NCBI GenBank assembly: GCA_012522015.1
Contig: JAAYLD010000053.1
Location: 1-62,846, forward strand
DNA: 62,846 bases
Reading direction: 5' to 3'
DNA from: Clostridiales bacterium
GTDB lineage: Bacteria > Bacillota > Clostridia > Oscillospirales > CAG-272
Part shown: positions 8,063 through 16,938 of the stretch, in pieces
Layout: each line of letters begins with the position of its first letter
How positions within the stretch are numbered: position 1 is the first letter of the stretch
Notes under the pieces: generated by a model
The model's database searches: none
What the model saw: the letters and a program-made list of their open reading frames with translations, nothing else
Told to the model about the DNA's origin: nothing
Program-made: the position numbers and the translations under genes

Positions 8063-9010
8063 ATGTCTTTTGATAACGAAAGCGTCGGGGGAACCAACGC
8101 TGTGCAAATTAATAGTAACGAAAGCAAGAAAGAGAAAAGAAACGGCTTTTTCTACCGTATGCTCTGCGGGGCGTTTTTAGGGATAAGCATTATTGCCCCG
8201 GGCGTCAGCGGCAGTATTATGGCGGTTATGTTGGGAATATACGACGATCTTATCGGCATAATATCAAACCCGTTTCGCAACCTTAAGCGGAATTTTATAT
8301 ACCTTCTGCCAATGGTAATCGGCGCGGGCGCCGGTGCTGTGCTGCTTCTGCAGGCGCTTGAAGTGCTTTTCACAAACTACCCGACGCCGGCTTATCTGCT
8401 CTTTATCGGCCTGATAGGGGGAAGCATCCCTACTGTCATATCTGAAGCTCGCGCGGGCGGTGGAGGTTTTAAGGCGCTGTATGTCGCAGGGACAGTGTGC
8501 GCGCTTGCTTTTGCGCTGACGGTTGGCATGATGGCTAAATATGATATTGCCATTGCCGTTGACACGACATCTATGACGTCCGGTGAAGCGATGGTTTACT
8601 TTCCTGTGTGCGGTGCGATTGCCGGTGTCATGAGCATGGTGCCCGGCATGAGCGTCTCGATGGTGCTTATGACGCTGCGCGTATATGAGCCGCTGCTAAA
8701 TGCCGCGTCAAGATTTGATTTTGCTACTATTGTTCCGGTGGGACTTGCATTCCTCGTCGGAATGGTGCTTTTCTCAAACTTAACAAAGATTGTTTTTACA
8801 AAATACCGCAGCTTTGCCTGCTTCATGGTTGCGGGCTTTATGACAGGCTCGCTTATATCAATATTCCCCGGACTCCCCGTTGAAGCCGTTGAATGGATAA
8901 TGAGCGCTGTCGCCGTTGCAACAGGGGTTTCAGTGTCGGTTTTATTCCGCTATCTTAGCCGCCGGATGAAAGTGTCTGAAGCTGCCGTTAAGATAAAAGC
9001 TGACTTTTAG
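8063..9010 (+). CDS. DUF368 protein, PopT-type polyprenyl-phosphate transporter
   Basis: Polytopic membrane protein of 315 residues. FLGISIIAPGVSGSIMAVMLGIYD (read as two overlapping motifs, GISIIAPGVSG and MAVMLGIYD) is the DUF368 signature, and it recurs as MSMVPGMSVSMVLMTLRVYEP, an internal repeat. DUF368 members (PopT) have been shown to recycle undecaprenyl phosphate across the membrane, supplying lipid carrier for wall polymers. A hydrophilic, charged N-terminus of about 30 residues precedes the first helix. A GGAGG SD lies before ATG 8063. It follows the broken surface-acetylation locus by 38 bases. Confidence 0.88.
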   Translation: MSFDNESVGGTNAVQINSNESKKEKRNGFFYRMLCGAFLGISIIAPGVSGSIMAVMLGIYDDLIGIISNPFRNLKRNFIYLLPMVIGAGAGAVLLLQALEVLFTNYPTPAYLLFIGLIGGSIPTVISEARAGGGGFKALYVAGTVCALAFALTVGMMAKYDIAIAVDTTSMTSGEAMVYFPVCGAIAGVMSMVPGMSVSMVLMTLRVYEPLLNAASRFDFATIVPVGLAFLVGMVLFSNLTKIVFTKYRSFACFMVAGFMTGSLISIFPGLPVEAVEWIMSAVAVATGVSVSVLFRYLSRRMKVSEAAVKIKADF

Positions 9011-9077
9011 GATAATTAAAACTACACAACACAAAAGTTAAGTTGAATTGGAAAAAATGGTTTTTAATAAATGAGCA

Positions 9078-9205
9078 GATACGTAATTGACGGCGCAAAG
9101 CGCTGCCTTTAATGAAAGTGTGTACCGATCGACGGATGTATCCGATTTTGTTATCCGGATGAAGCGCCGGTGGGCAGCGATGGCGATGAAAATGGTCGGC
9201 AATAA
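9078..9205 (+). ncRNA. candidate structured non-coding RNA, long nested hairpin
   Basis: Four inverted repeats nest inside each other: ATTG 9086-9089 with CAAT 9200-9203, CGCTGCC 9101-9107 with GGCAGCG 9173-9179, ACCG 9124-9127 with CGGT 9168-9171, CGGAT 9133-9137 with ATCCG 9153-9157. A possible promoter (TTGAAT, 16 bases, TAATAA, 9043-9070) precedes it. A long bubbled hairpin of this size resembles 6S RNA architecture, but I cannot claim that identity. The region has no credible ORF. Confidence 0.4.
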
Positions 9206-9240
9206 TCAATAAAAAAAGCAACATTTATGGTGGATATTTA

Positions 9241-9276
9241 AAAGTCTGTCCTTTTGACAACGAAAGGACAGACTTT
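9241..9276. terminator. 14-bp perfect hairpin, probable terminator
   Basis: AAAGTCTGTCCTTT and AAAGGACAGACTTT with an eight-base loop. There is no T run on the plus strand; on the minus strand TTTTAAAT follows. It may end the candidate RNA upstream. Confidence 0.55.
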
Positions 9277-9400
9277 CATTAACTTAAGAGCGGATGCCCA
9301 CTGAAAATTATGGCGCGATTACCGTAATATTATGAAAAAATAATCGAAAAAACGCAGGATGTCGAAAGTGTTTTAAAAATACTTGCGTATATTATATGTG

Positions 9401-9503
9401 TATAATAATCGAAGAAAGGGTTGACGGTCTAATTTTAAGCCATATTTTTGATTAAAATTGGGTATCGACTCTTTCGTTTGTTTTTTTGGCACCGTCGGCT
9501 TTC
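9401..9503 (+). ncRNA. candidate small RNA or attenuator upstream of dgt
   Basis: TATAAT at 9401-9406 is followed by a two-part hairpin: GAAAGGGTTGA (9414-9424) with TCGACTCTTTC (9465-9475), and AATTTTAA (9431-9438) with TTAAAATT (9452-9459). It ends in TTTGTTTTTTT (9477-9487), as in an intrinsic terminator. The same left arm can instead pair with ACCGTCGGCTTT (9491-9502), which would exclude the terminator. It is either a short stand-alone RNA or a leader element of dgt. Confidence 0.5.
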
Positions 9504-9591
9504 ATTTGCTTTTTAAAACTACTATAAAATTAACAACAGATTTATTTACAAAATTTTGATAATATTAAATAAGCATTGGAGCAAAAGGCAT

Positions 9592-10632
9592 ATGGTAGAG
9601 AATGAAAACGGCGCCGGGCGCTGTGTTTCTGAAATATTTCTCGAACGTGAGCGGCAATATCTGTCGCCTTATGCCTTTTTTACAGCAAATACCCGCGGAC
9701 GCGATCATCCGTATGAAAAATGCGTCAACCGCACAGAATTACAGCGTGACCGTGATAGGATAATACATAGCAAATCGTTTCGCCGCCTGATGAATAAAAC
9801 GCAGGTGTTTTTTTCACCGGTTGGTGAGCACTACCGCACCCGGATGACGCATACGCTTGAGGTGACGCAGATAGCGCGCATTATCTGCCGTGCGCTGCGC
9901 TTAAATGAAGACTTAACTGAAGCTGTGGCGCTGGGACATGATCTTGGGCACACGCCGTTTGGTCACGCCGGCGAGGTTGCCATGCAGCGGTGCTATGACC
10001 CGTCCTTCACTCACTACAAGCAAAGCCTGCGCGTCGTCGAGTTTCTTGAAAATAACGGCAAAGGGCTGAATCTCACATGGGAAGTCCGCGATGGTATTGT
10101 CAATCATTCAGGTGACAGCACAGCATCGACGCTTGAGGGTATCATCGTAAAGTTTGCTGACAGAATAGCTTACATAAATCACGATATAGACGACGCTATA
10201 CGGGCTGGCGTGCTGTCGCCGGACGATATACCCCGTGAGCTGACAGACGTCCTCGGCTCGACGCACAGCTCGCGCATAAACACAATGGTTACAGCCGTAA
10301 TTGACGCTTCATATGGCAAGGGAGAAATAAAAATGACGCCTCATATATATGAGGCGACAATGGAGCTTCGCAAGTTCCTTTTCGATAGGGTTTACATTGA
10401 CAGCATAGCAAAGGCGGAAGAGGCAAAAGCACAGGAGCTTTTAGCGCGGCTATACGATTATTACGTGAAAAAGCCGGAGGAAATGCCGGAGTTTTATTAT
10501 AAAAATATCGAGCGTGAGGGCAAAGAAAGATGTGTCTGCGACTATATAGCAGGCATGACAGACCGCTACGCTATTGATAAATATAAAGAGCTGTTCATAC
10601 CTCGTGTATGGCGCGGAATTGCCGACGAGTAG
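9592..10632 (+). CDS. dgt: dGTP triphosphohydrolase-like HD protein
   Basis: Hydrolyses dNTPs to deoxynucleosides and triphosphate, or acts as a related nucleotide hydrolase. HD-domain metal residues are visible in RTRMTHTLEVTQIAR and GHDLGHTPFGHAGE (residues about 85-140). The early RDRDRIIHSKSFRRL motif is typical of the short, type 2 dGTPase family. ATG 9592 is chosen over an upstream TTG because GGAG/AAGG precede it and homologues begin near here, giving 346 residues. It starts the dgt-dnaG-rpoD block common in Clostridia. Confidence 0.92.
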   Translation: MVENENGAGRCVSEIFLERERQYLSPYAFFTANTRGRDHPYEKCVNRTELQRDRDRIIHSKSFRRLMNKTQVFFSPVGEHYRTRMTHTLEVTQIARIICRALRLNEDLTEAVALGHDLGHTPFGHAGEVAMQRCYDPSFTHYKQSLRVVEFLENNGKGLNLTWEVRDGIVNHSGDSTASTLEGIIVKFADRIAYINHDIDDAIRAGVLSPDDIPRELTDVLGSTHSSRINTMVTAVIDASYGKGEIKMTPHIYEATMELRKFLFDRVYIDSIAKAEEAKAQELLARLYDYYVKKPEEMPEFYYKNIEREGKERCVCDYIAGMTDRYAIDKYKELFIPRVWRGIADE

Positions 10633-10638
10633 ACAAGT

Positions 10639-10685
10639 CTTAATAAAAGCATTTGACAACGCGGGAAGCAGCAGTTTTTATTAAG
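10639..10685 (+). promoter_or_regulatory. possible dnaG-rpoD promoter inside an inverted repeat
   Basis: TTGACA at 10653-10658, 17-base spacer, TTTTAT at 10676-10681. The element is bracketed by a 10-bp perfect inverted repeat, CTTAATAAAA (10639-10648) and TTTTATTAAG (10676-10685), so the -10 box lies in the right arm. It may be a promoter, a weak terminator, or both. Confidence 0.35.
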
Positions 10686-10731
10686 TAGCGAGTTAATTCG
10701 CTTTTGAAAACGGAAGAAGGAAACAATCAGA

Positions 10732-12504
10732 ATGCCGAAAATACCGCTTTCAGTAATCGAGGAAATTAAATACAGAAGCGATATCGAGGATGTTATATCA
10801 CGCTACCTGACGCTCAAGCGGGTGGGTAGCAATTTTACGGCCTTGTGTCCGTTTCACTCTGAAAGAACGCCTTCGTTCACAGTTTTTCCATCGACACAGA
10901 GCTTTTACTGCTTCGGTTGCGGGGTCGGCGGAGATGTTATATCCTTTATAATGAGAATCGAAAACCTTGACTACATATCAGCACTTCGATATCTTGCCGA
11001 CCGTGCCGGGGTGACGATACCTGAGGGAGTAGGGGACGACAGTGGAAAAACCATTTCGCGGCAGCGCTTACTTGATATGAACCGTGATGCTGCGCGTTTT
11101 TATAGGGATGCACTTTTTGATGGCAAATATGGTGGCGACGCAGGGATGGCTTATTTATTGCAGCGGGGTGTTCCGCCGCCGATTATAAAGCGCTTTGGCC
11201 TTGGATTCGCACCTGACAGCTTTGACGCTATGAGCAGCCATATGCATTCGCTCGGATACACGGATACCGAGCTTGTATCCGGATGTTTAAGGGGCGTCAG
11301 CCGCAACAGCGGCAGATATTTTGATATGTTCCGCGGACGGGTGATGTTTCCGATAATTGACACACTGAACCGCGTTGTTGCTTTCGGCGGGCGCACAATA
11401 GGCAACGCGGAGCCGAAATATCTCAACTCCTCCGATACGGCCATATTTAAAAAAAGCCGCAACCTATTTGCTCTTAATTTTGCGCGCCGTCACTGTGCAG
11501 AGGAGCTTATTCTCTGCGAGGGATATATGGACGTCATTGCTCTTCACGCCGCCGGTTTTGAAAACGCCATCGCGACGCTTGGAACTGCTCTGACCCCGGA
11601 ACAGGCGCGGTTGATGAAGAAATATACAAAGCGCGTCATCATAAATTATGACAGCGACGAATCAGGCCAGCGGGCAGCCAACAGAGCTATTGAAGTTTTA
11701 AGTGAAGTTGGACTTGAGGTGCGCATTCTTCGCCTGTCCGGAGCAAAAGACCCGGACGAATATATCAAAAAATTTGGTGCGGACAAGTTTAGGCTGGCGC
11801 TCAGCGGAAGCCGGACGAAGTTTGACTATTTCATGGATAAGGTGACCTCGCGTTACGACTTAGATAACGCCGATGATAAGATTTCTGCTATAAAAGAGAT
11901 AACCAATTATATTTCCGAGGTTCGCAGCGAAGCGGAGCGAGAAATTTATATTGCTATGGCTGCGAAAGCTGCCGGTATTTCAGAAACAAGTATAAAAAAC
12001 GATGTTTTGTTTATTATAAATAAAAAAAGGAAGGAAAAGAAGAAGAAAGAATTAGAAATGGTGCACCGTGCAGCCGCCGGTTACGGTGACAGAATCAATC
12101 TTGATAAGATAAAAGAGCTTCGCGCGGCATCATGTGAGGAGGCTCTGCTTGGAATGATGATGGCGTTCCCCGAATACATCGGGAAAGAACCGACCGGTGT
12201 TGGACGGATTTCACCTGACGACTTTTTGACATCATTTGGGAGGCGCGTTTACGAAGCGATAAAGCAAGTGTATGAGGAAAGTGGGGGTTTTGACATTGGC
12301 GCGCTCCCAGATAAATTTACACAAGACGAAATTTCAAGGCTTGTGAAGCTCATACTTGATAGACAGAATCTGAGAAATGACGACGAGGTTTTTGCAGAGT
12401 ATGCTGCAGCGCTGAAGCGAGAAGCACAAGAGCGGAGGATAGCAAAAGAGGATCCGCTTGAGTATGTTAGACGCTTGCGCGAGGAAAATAAAAAGTCAAT
12501 TTGA
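10732..12504 (+). CDS. dnaG: DNA primase
   Basis: Makes RNA primers at the replication fork with the DnaB-type helicase. The N-terminal zinc finger shows CPFHSERTPSF and FYCFGCGVGGD (residues about 39-65). The TOPRIM domain carries ILCEGYMDVIAL (about 262) and NYDSDESGQRAA (about 304), the acidic metal residues. The C-terminal part (450-590) is the helicase-binding region and is divergent. Length 590 is normal. ATG 10732 follows GAAGGAAA. It lies 42 bases before rpoD. Confidence 0.97.
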   Translation: MPKIPLSVIEEIKYRSDIEDVISRYLTLKRVGSNFTALCPFHSERTPSFTVFPSTQSFYCFGCGVGGDVISFIMRIENLDYISALRYLADRAGVTIPEGVGDDSGKTISRQRLLDMNRDAARFYRDALFDGKYGGDAGMAYLLQRGVPPPIIKRFGLGFAPDSFDAMSSHMHSLGYTDTELVSGCLRGVSRNSGRYFDMFRGRVMFPIIDTLNRVVAFGGRTIGNAEPKYLNSSDTAIFKKSRNLFALNFARRHCAEELILCEGYMDVIALHAAGFENAIATLGTALTPEQARLMKKYTKRVIINYDSDESGQRAANRAIEVLSEVGLEVRILRLSGAKDPDEYIKKFGADKFRLALSGSRTKFDYFMDKVTSRYDLDNADDKISAIKEITNYISEVRSEAEREIYIAMAAKAAGISETSIKNDVLFIINKKRKEKKKKELEMVHRAAAGYGDRINLDKIKELRAASCEEALLGMMMAFPEYIGKEPTGVGRISPDDFLTSFGRRVYEAIKQVYEESGGFDIGALPDKFTQDEISRLVKLILDRQNLRNDDEVFAEYAAALKREAQERRIAKEDPLEYVRRLREENKKSI

Positions 12505-12546
12505 AAATCTTAAAATATAATAAAATATTACATATGCAGGAGAAGA

Positions 12547-13989
12547 ATGAAATTGATTGATATAACAAAAGGAACAGGACTTCAAAATACTACACCTGTC
12601 GGTGTTGACAATACAAACGACAGCGTGAATAATCCAATGGAAAATTCCGCTGATGAATCAAAAACCACATCTGTTGACAAGGCAAAAACGGAAAAAGCTG
12701 CAAAGTCAGGAGCGAAGTCTACAGCTAATAAAAATAAAACAGCAACTTCTGGCGTGTCCGGAAAGAAAACATCTCGCTCAAGGGACAAGCTTTCCGCAGA
12801 CTCCGACTATTCTGATTCTGAATATAACGACGCAGATATAGATATTGACGACATTGATATTGATGGCGATAGTGATAACGAGAGCGATATGGAAAAAGCT
12901 GATCAGTTGACAGCTAAGGAAAAGGAGCTTATCGAAAAGGGTAAATCTAAGGGTTCCTTGTCGAGCAACGAAATTATGGAAATGCTCCAAGATGAAGATT
13001 ATGACATAGAAAGAATTGAAAAGCTTTATGAAAAACTTGAGAGCAACGGCATCGAGGTGACGTCGTATATTAAAGATGAGGAATTTCAGGAGATAGAGAA
13101 CGAGGTCGAGCATCTTGAAAGCGCGGAGGACATGGAGAAGGTCCTCTCACAGGAAGGACTCGCTATCGACGACCCTGTCAGAATGTATCTCAAGGAGATA
13201 GGTAAGGTGTCTCTGCTTGACGCTGACAGAGAAGTTGAGCTTGCAAAGCGCATGGCGGAGGGCGATGAGACTGCGAAAAACGAGCTTATCGTAGCCAACC
13301 TGCGCCTTGTCGTCAGCATAGCAAAGCGTTATGTTGGCAAGGGTATGTTTTTCCTTGATTTGATTCAAGAGGGAAACCTCGGTCTGATGAAAGCTGTCGA
13401 AAAGTTTGACTATAAAAAAGGCTACAAATTTTCAACATATGCCACATGGTGGATACGGCAGGCTATAACGCGCGCAATAGCTGACCAAGCGCGTACTATC
13501 CGTATCCCTGTCCATATGGTTGAGACAATACACAAGGTTTCACGCTACTCACGGCAGCTTCTTCAGGAGCTGGGGCATGAGGCAAGCCCGGAAGAGATTG
13601 CAGAGAAACTCAATATGACACCGGAAAAAGTACGTGAGATAATGAAAATAGCGCAGGATCCCGTATCCCTTGAAACGCCTATCGGCGAAGAAGAGGACAG
13701 CCACCTCGGCGACTTCATTGAGGATCAAGAATCACCGGCTCCGCCGGATGCCGCATCATATTCCGTCCTCAGAGAACAGCTTGCAGAAGTGCTGCACACC
13801 TTAACCCCGCGTGAGGAGCTTGTTCTCAAGCGTCGTTTCGGACTTGATGACGGTAAAACGCGGACACTTGAGGAGGTTGGCAAAGAGTTTAACATCACAC
13901 GCGAGCGTATCCGCCAGATTGAGGCAAAAGCGCTGCGCAAGCTTCGTCATCCAAGCCGCTCAAAGCGCCTGCGCGACTTCCTTGATTAA
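12547..13989 (+). CDS. rpoD: RNA polymerase primary sigma factor RpoD/SigA
   Basis: Housekeeping sigma factor. Region 1.2 ([12 protein letters not shown], about residue 213), region 2 ([28 protein letters not shown]), region 3 and region 4 ([20 protein letters not shown]) are all intact. The first 115 or so residues are unusual: a Lys/Ala/Thr-rich stretch then an Asp-rich run (about residues 92-118), replacing a typical region 1.1; a helical segment resembling region 1.1 ([18 protein letters not shown]) follows at 125-190. An AGGAG SD precedes the ATG. Last gene of the dgt-dnaG-rpoD block. Confidence 0.97.
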   Translation: MKLIDITKGTGLQNTTPVGVDNTNDSVNNPMENSADESKTTSVDKAKTEKAAKSGAKSTANKNKTATSGVSGKKTSRSRDKLSADSDYSDSEYNDADIDIDDIDIDGDSDNESDMEKADQLTAKEKELIEKGKSKGSLSSNEIMEMLQDEDYDIERIEKLYEKLESNGIEVTSYIKDEEFQEIENEVEHLESAEDMEKVLSQEGLAIDDPVRMYLKEIGKVSLLDADREVELAKRMAEGDETAKNELIVANLRLVVSIAKRYVGKGMFFLDLIQEGNLGLMKAVEKFDYKKGYKFSTYATWWIRQAITRAIADQARTIRIPVHMVETIHKVSRYSRQLLQELGHEASPEEIAEKLNMTPEKVREIMKIAQDPVSLETPIGEEEDSHLGDFIEDQESPAPPDAASYSVLREQLAEVLHTLTPREELVLKRRFGLDDGKTRTLEEVGKEFNITRERIRQIEAKALRKLRHPSRSKRLRDFLD

Positions 13990-14140
13990 TGCAAATGCTC
14001 ATCTCTATTGTAATATTTCACAATCTTTCGAGGTCGAGTCAGTTAATTTTGACGAATCAAAAGTCAAAATGTATGAATACGGCATTTTAATAATAGATAA
14101 TATGCACAATTTTTATGAATAATCAGTAACGCAACTGTGT

Positions 14141-14176
14141 ACCGCGGCGGCACTCAATAACTGTCGCGGTTTCATT
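14141..14176 (+). terminator. hairpin downstream of rpoD
   Basis: ACCGCG (14141-14146) and CGCGGT (14165-14170) pair, followed by TTTCATTT. A second inverted repeat, ATTTTGAC/GTCAAAAT, lies at 14046-14070 without a T run. Confidence 0.5.
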
Positions 14177-14182
14177 TCACGC

Positions 14183-14211
14183 TTGACAGATTAACACTTT
14201 TAATATAAAAT
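14183..14211 (+). promoter_or_regulatory. promoter of the solute-binding protein gene
   Basis: TTGACA, 17-base spacer, TAAAAT, about 65 bases before the start codon. Confidence 0.75.
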
Positions 14212-14276
14212 ACAATAGGTATTGTTGTATATATTTTATAATATTGATTGGACTCGTGTTTACGGGAGGAATTCAT

Positions 14277-15974
14277 ATGAACAAACGGCTTATATGCTTA
14301 CTATTAAGCGTATTAATGGCCTTATCTGCTTTTTTTGCGGGTTGTAGTTATAAGAGCGGTGTCGAGAATGTTGTAACAGGAGAAGAGGAAGACGCACCTC
14401 AGGGCGAACGCAATCCTGTTACATTAACATTCTGGCTACCGTGCGAAGAAGGCACAACTGACGAGGCCGTTGCTCTCGTTGAAGCTGCCATAAATAAGGA
14501 ACTGAAGGCTCAATTTACGACAGCAATAGAGCTTAAGGTTTTTCCGATTGACGAGTATATGAAAGCTGTCGATGAGCGGCTTTCAAAGATTGAAAAGAAG
14601 GTCGAGGCCGACAAGGAACAAGAAAGAATACAGCGCGAGATTGCAAAGAGTCTTCGTGCTGAAGGAATAACGACAAAACCACAAACAACTGAGGAAACCG
14701 AGACAACAGAAGTCCAAACCACAAGGGACGAGGACGGTGTCGTCGAACTTAAGTATCCGAGGGTTGGCGAATACCAGTTCGATATTTTCTGTATCACAAG
14801 TTATGAAGATTATCTTGCTCTCATTGAGCGTGATGCACTCTCTGAGCTTGATACAGCCCTTGGCGGTGCAGCCAAGGTATTGAGAAGCTACATATACCCA
14901 ACATTCCTCAACGCAGCGAAATTTAACGGCGTCACACATGCCATTCCAAACAACCATGGACTTGGTGAGTATAAATTCCTTCTTGTGAACAAAGAGCTTG
15001 TTGATAAATATGATTATGACCCCGATACGCTCACTACAATCGAAGCTTGCGAAGAATTTATACGCGACATTGGCGTTTATGAGGAAGATGAGAGCATAGC
15101 TCCTCTCCTTTCGTGGGTCGATCCCCCGGGTATGACGTATTGGTCCCCTGATGGAAGCTGGAACGTCCTTGCGTCGCTTGTTCCCAATAATACTACTTTT
15201 AACACAAAGGTAGCTATAACCAGCATTTTCAAAATCAACGCGTATAAAGCTAACTTCAAGCTGATGCGCTCCCTCCAGGATGAAGGGCTTTTAGCCGAAG
15301 ATCCAAGCACTGTTGAAAAATTCGGCGTAGGCGTAATCTCTGGCGATTACTCTGATGTTGAAAAATATAAGGATGATTATTACATCCACATATATGAAAC
15401 ACCCACAGCTACACAAAAGGATGTTTTTGCTGGTGCATTTGGAATCAGCGCATACACAAATGACTTTAAACGAGCAATTGAAGTTCTGATAGCTATCAAC
15501 ACTGATCCCACTATACGCAATCTTCTCCAGTATGGTATTGAAGGCGTGCATTATGAGCTTGATGACGAGGACCGTGCTGTGAAGATCAGCAATGATTACA
15601 ATATGAATCTTCTCCACACGGGCAATGTGTATATGGCATATCCGTCTGAGGATATGGATCCCGATCAGTGGGAATACGACAAGCAGAAGAACCTTAGCTC
15701 CAAGCTCAGCCCGTTCCTATACTGCCCCAACTTATTCAATAGTGAAAATGCAGCATATTATGAAGAGCTTGCAAACATTTCTAAGGAATATTACGAGCGT
15801 CTCCAAAATGTGCCGACGGCTGATATAGATACATTCTTCAGTGATGCACAGGAGGAGCTTGCCGATAACCAGACATTCACTAAGATGAGTTCGGAGTCAG
15901 CATGGGCATTTAGTCCGGCATATATCTACAATGAATTCTATAATGAGTATTTCGCACCTGACGAGGAGCAGTAA
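14277..15974 (+). CDS. extracellular solute-binding lipoprotein (family 1), orphan
   Basis: A lipoprotein signal peptide is clear: MNKR, a hydrophobic core, then the lipobox FAGC at residues 21-24. ATG 14277 follows GGAGGA by six bases and is preferred over longer in-frame extensions. The mature protein (VTLTFWLPCEEGTTDE) starts like family 1 (sugar-type) ABC binding proteins and is large, 565 residues. A charged helix (about 90-125) and a Thr/Glu-rich insert (about 133-152) interrupt the N-terminal lobe. No permease or ATPase gene adjoins it; it stands alone between a promoter and a terminator, so it may feed a distant transporter or act in sensing next to the two-component system. Confidence 0.8.
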   Translation: MNKRLICLLLSVLMALSAFFAGCSYKSGVENVVTGEEEDAPQGERNPVTLTFWLPCEEGTTDEAVALVEAAINKELKAQFTTAIELKVFPIDEYMKAVDERLSKIEKKVEADKEQERIQREIAKSLRAEGITTKPQTTEETETTEVQTTRDEDGVVELKYPRVGEYQFDIFCITSYEDYLALIERDALSELDTALGGAAKVLRSYIYPTFLNAAKFNGVTHAIPNNHGLGEYKFLLVNKELVDKYDYDPDTLTTIEACEEFIRDIGVYEEDESIAPLLSWVDPPGMTYWSPDGSWNVLASLVPNNTTFNTKVAITSIFKINAYKANFKLMRSLQDEGLLAEDPSTVEKFGVGVISGDYSDVEKYKDDYYIHIYETPTATQKDVFAGAFGISAYTNDFKRAIEVLIAINTDPTIRNLLQYGIEGVHYELDDEDRAVKISNDYNMNLLHTGNVYMAYPSEDMDPDQWEYDKQKNLSSKLSPFLYCPNLFNSENAAYYEELANISKEYYERLQNVPTADIDTFFSDAQEELADNQTFTKMSSESAWAFSPAYIYNEFYNEYFAPDEEQ

Positions 15975-15993
15975 TTAAAATTTTAAAATACAG

Positions 15994-16031
15994 CTCCGGC
16001 TAACGGATAAACCAGTTAGCCGGAGTTTTTT
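15994..16031 (+). terminator. intrinsic terminator
   Basis: CTCCGGCTAAC (15994-16004) with GTTAGCCGGAG (16015-16025), then six T. Confidence 0.92.
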
Positions 16032-16138
16032 GATGTTTATGGGCTGTAAATGCGCCATCTTAAAACAATCTTAAATAATTTAAACATTTATTCTTTATAT
16101 TTGATTTGCTAATATTATAAGTAGAGGTGGTTGTTGCG

Positions 16139-16873
16139 ATGTATAACATACTTGTCTGTGACGACAAGCATGATATCGTATCAGCGCTAAAGATTTACCT
16201 ATCTGCTGAGGGCTACCATGTATATGAAGCATATGACGGGAAAACAGCACTTGATGTATTATCAAAAAATGACATCCACCTTGTCCTTATGGATATAATG
16301 ATGCCTAAAATGGATGGAATAACAGCGCTTACAAAGCTGCGCGAGGAATATAACGTTCCTGTTATTCTGCTGACAGCTAAAAGTGAGGATACCGATAAGA
16401 TTTTAGGCTTAAACATAGGCGTTGACGATTATGTAACGAAACCCTTTAACCCCGTTGAGCTTTTAGCACGTGTGCGGTCACAGCTCCGCCGTTATATGAA
16501 ACTTGGTGGCGGAAACAAAAATAGCGCAGCCGACGGTGTTTTCACTGTCGGGGGATAGAGCTAAAGACCGGACAAAGGAAGTATTCCGCGACGGAGACCC
16601 TGTATCGCTGACGCCGACAGACCGACAGAGTTTGACATACTCAGACTGCTGATGACGCGCCCGGGGGAGGTTTTAACGCCAAAAGAGATATATCGCCGTG
16701 TCTGGGGAGACGAGCCTTACGGCGCGGAGGGAACTGTCGCCGTTCATATACGCCACCTGCGTGAAAAGCTTGAGATAAACCCGGCGGAACCAAGATATTT
16801 AAAAGTCGTATGGGCACAAGGTTATAAAATTGAGAATAATATTTACCCAAGCTCGGGAAAAAACACAAAATAG
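16139..16873 (+). pseudogene. OmpR-family response regulator, three indels in the linker region
   Basis: The receiver domain is intact: CDD at residues 7-9, phosphoacceptor Asp in VLMDIMMPKMDG, LLTAKSED and DDYVTKPFNP with the conserved Lys. The winged-helix DNA-binding half also reads well (LTPKEIYRRVWGDEPYGAEGTV to 16873). Between them the frame changes three times: near 16550 (GGGGGATAGAG), near 16567 (AAAGACC), and at 16615-16632 where CCGACAGA occurs twice in tandem. One copy would restore L-T-P-T-E-F-D-I-L-R-L-L-M, the expected start of the effector domain. As written the product would stop after the receiver domain. It is paired with the kinase gene 66 bases downstream. Confidence 0.8.
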
Positions 16874-16938
16874 CATAAAAATACATCTCAGTTTAATCAG
16901 ATAAGACATAGAACATACTCAAGAGAGGAGTATATTGT

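Noticed and set aside
8988..9224. 78-codon minus-strand ORF overlapping the DUF368 gene end
   Set aside because: It overlaps the candidate structured RNA, has no plausible SD, and its product looks like no protein.
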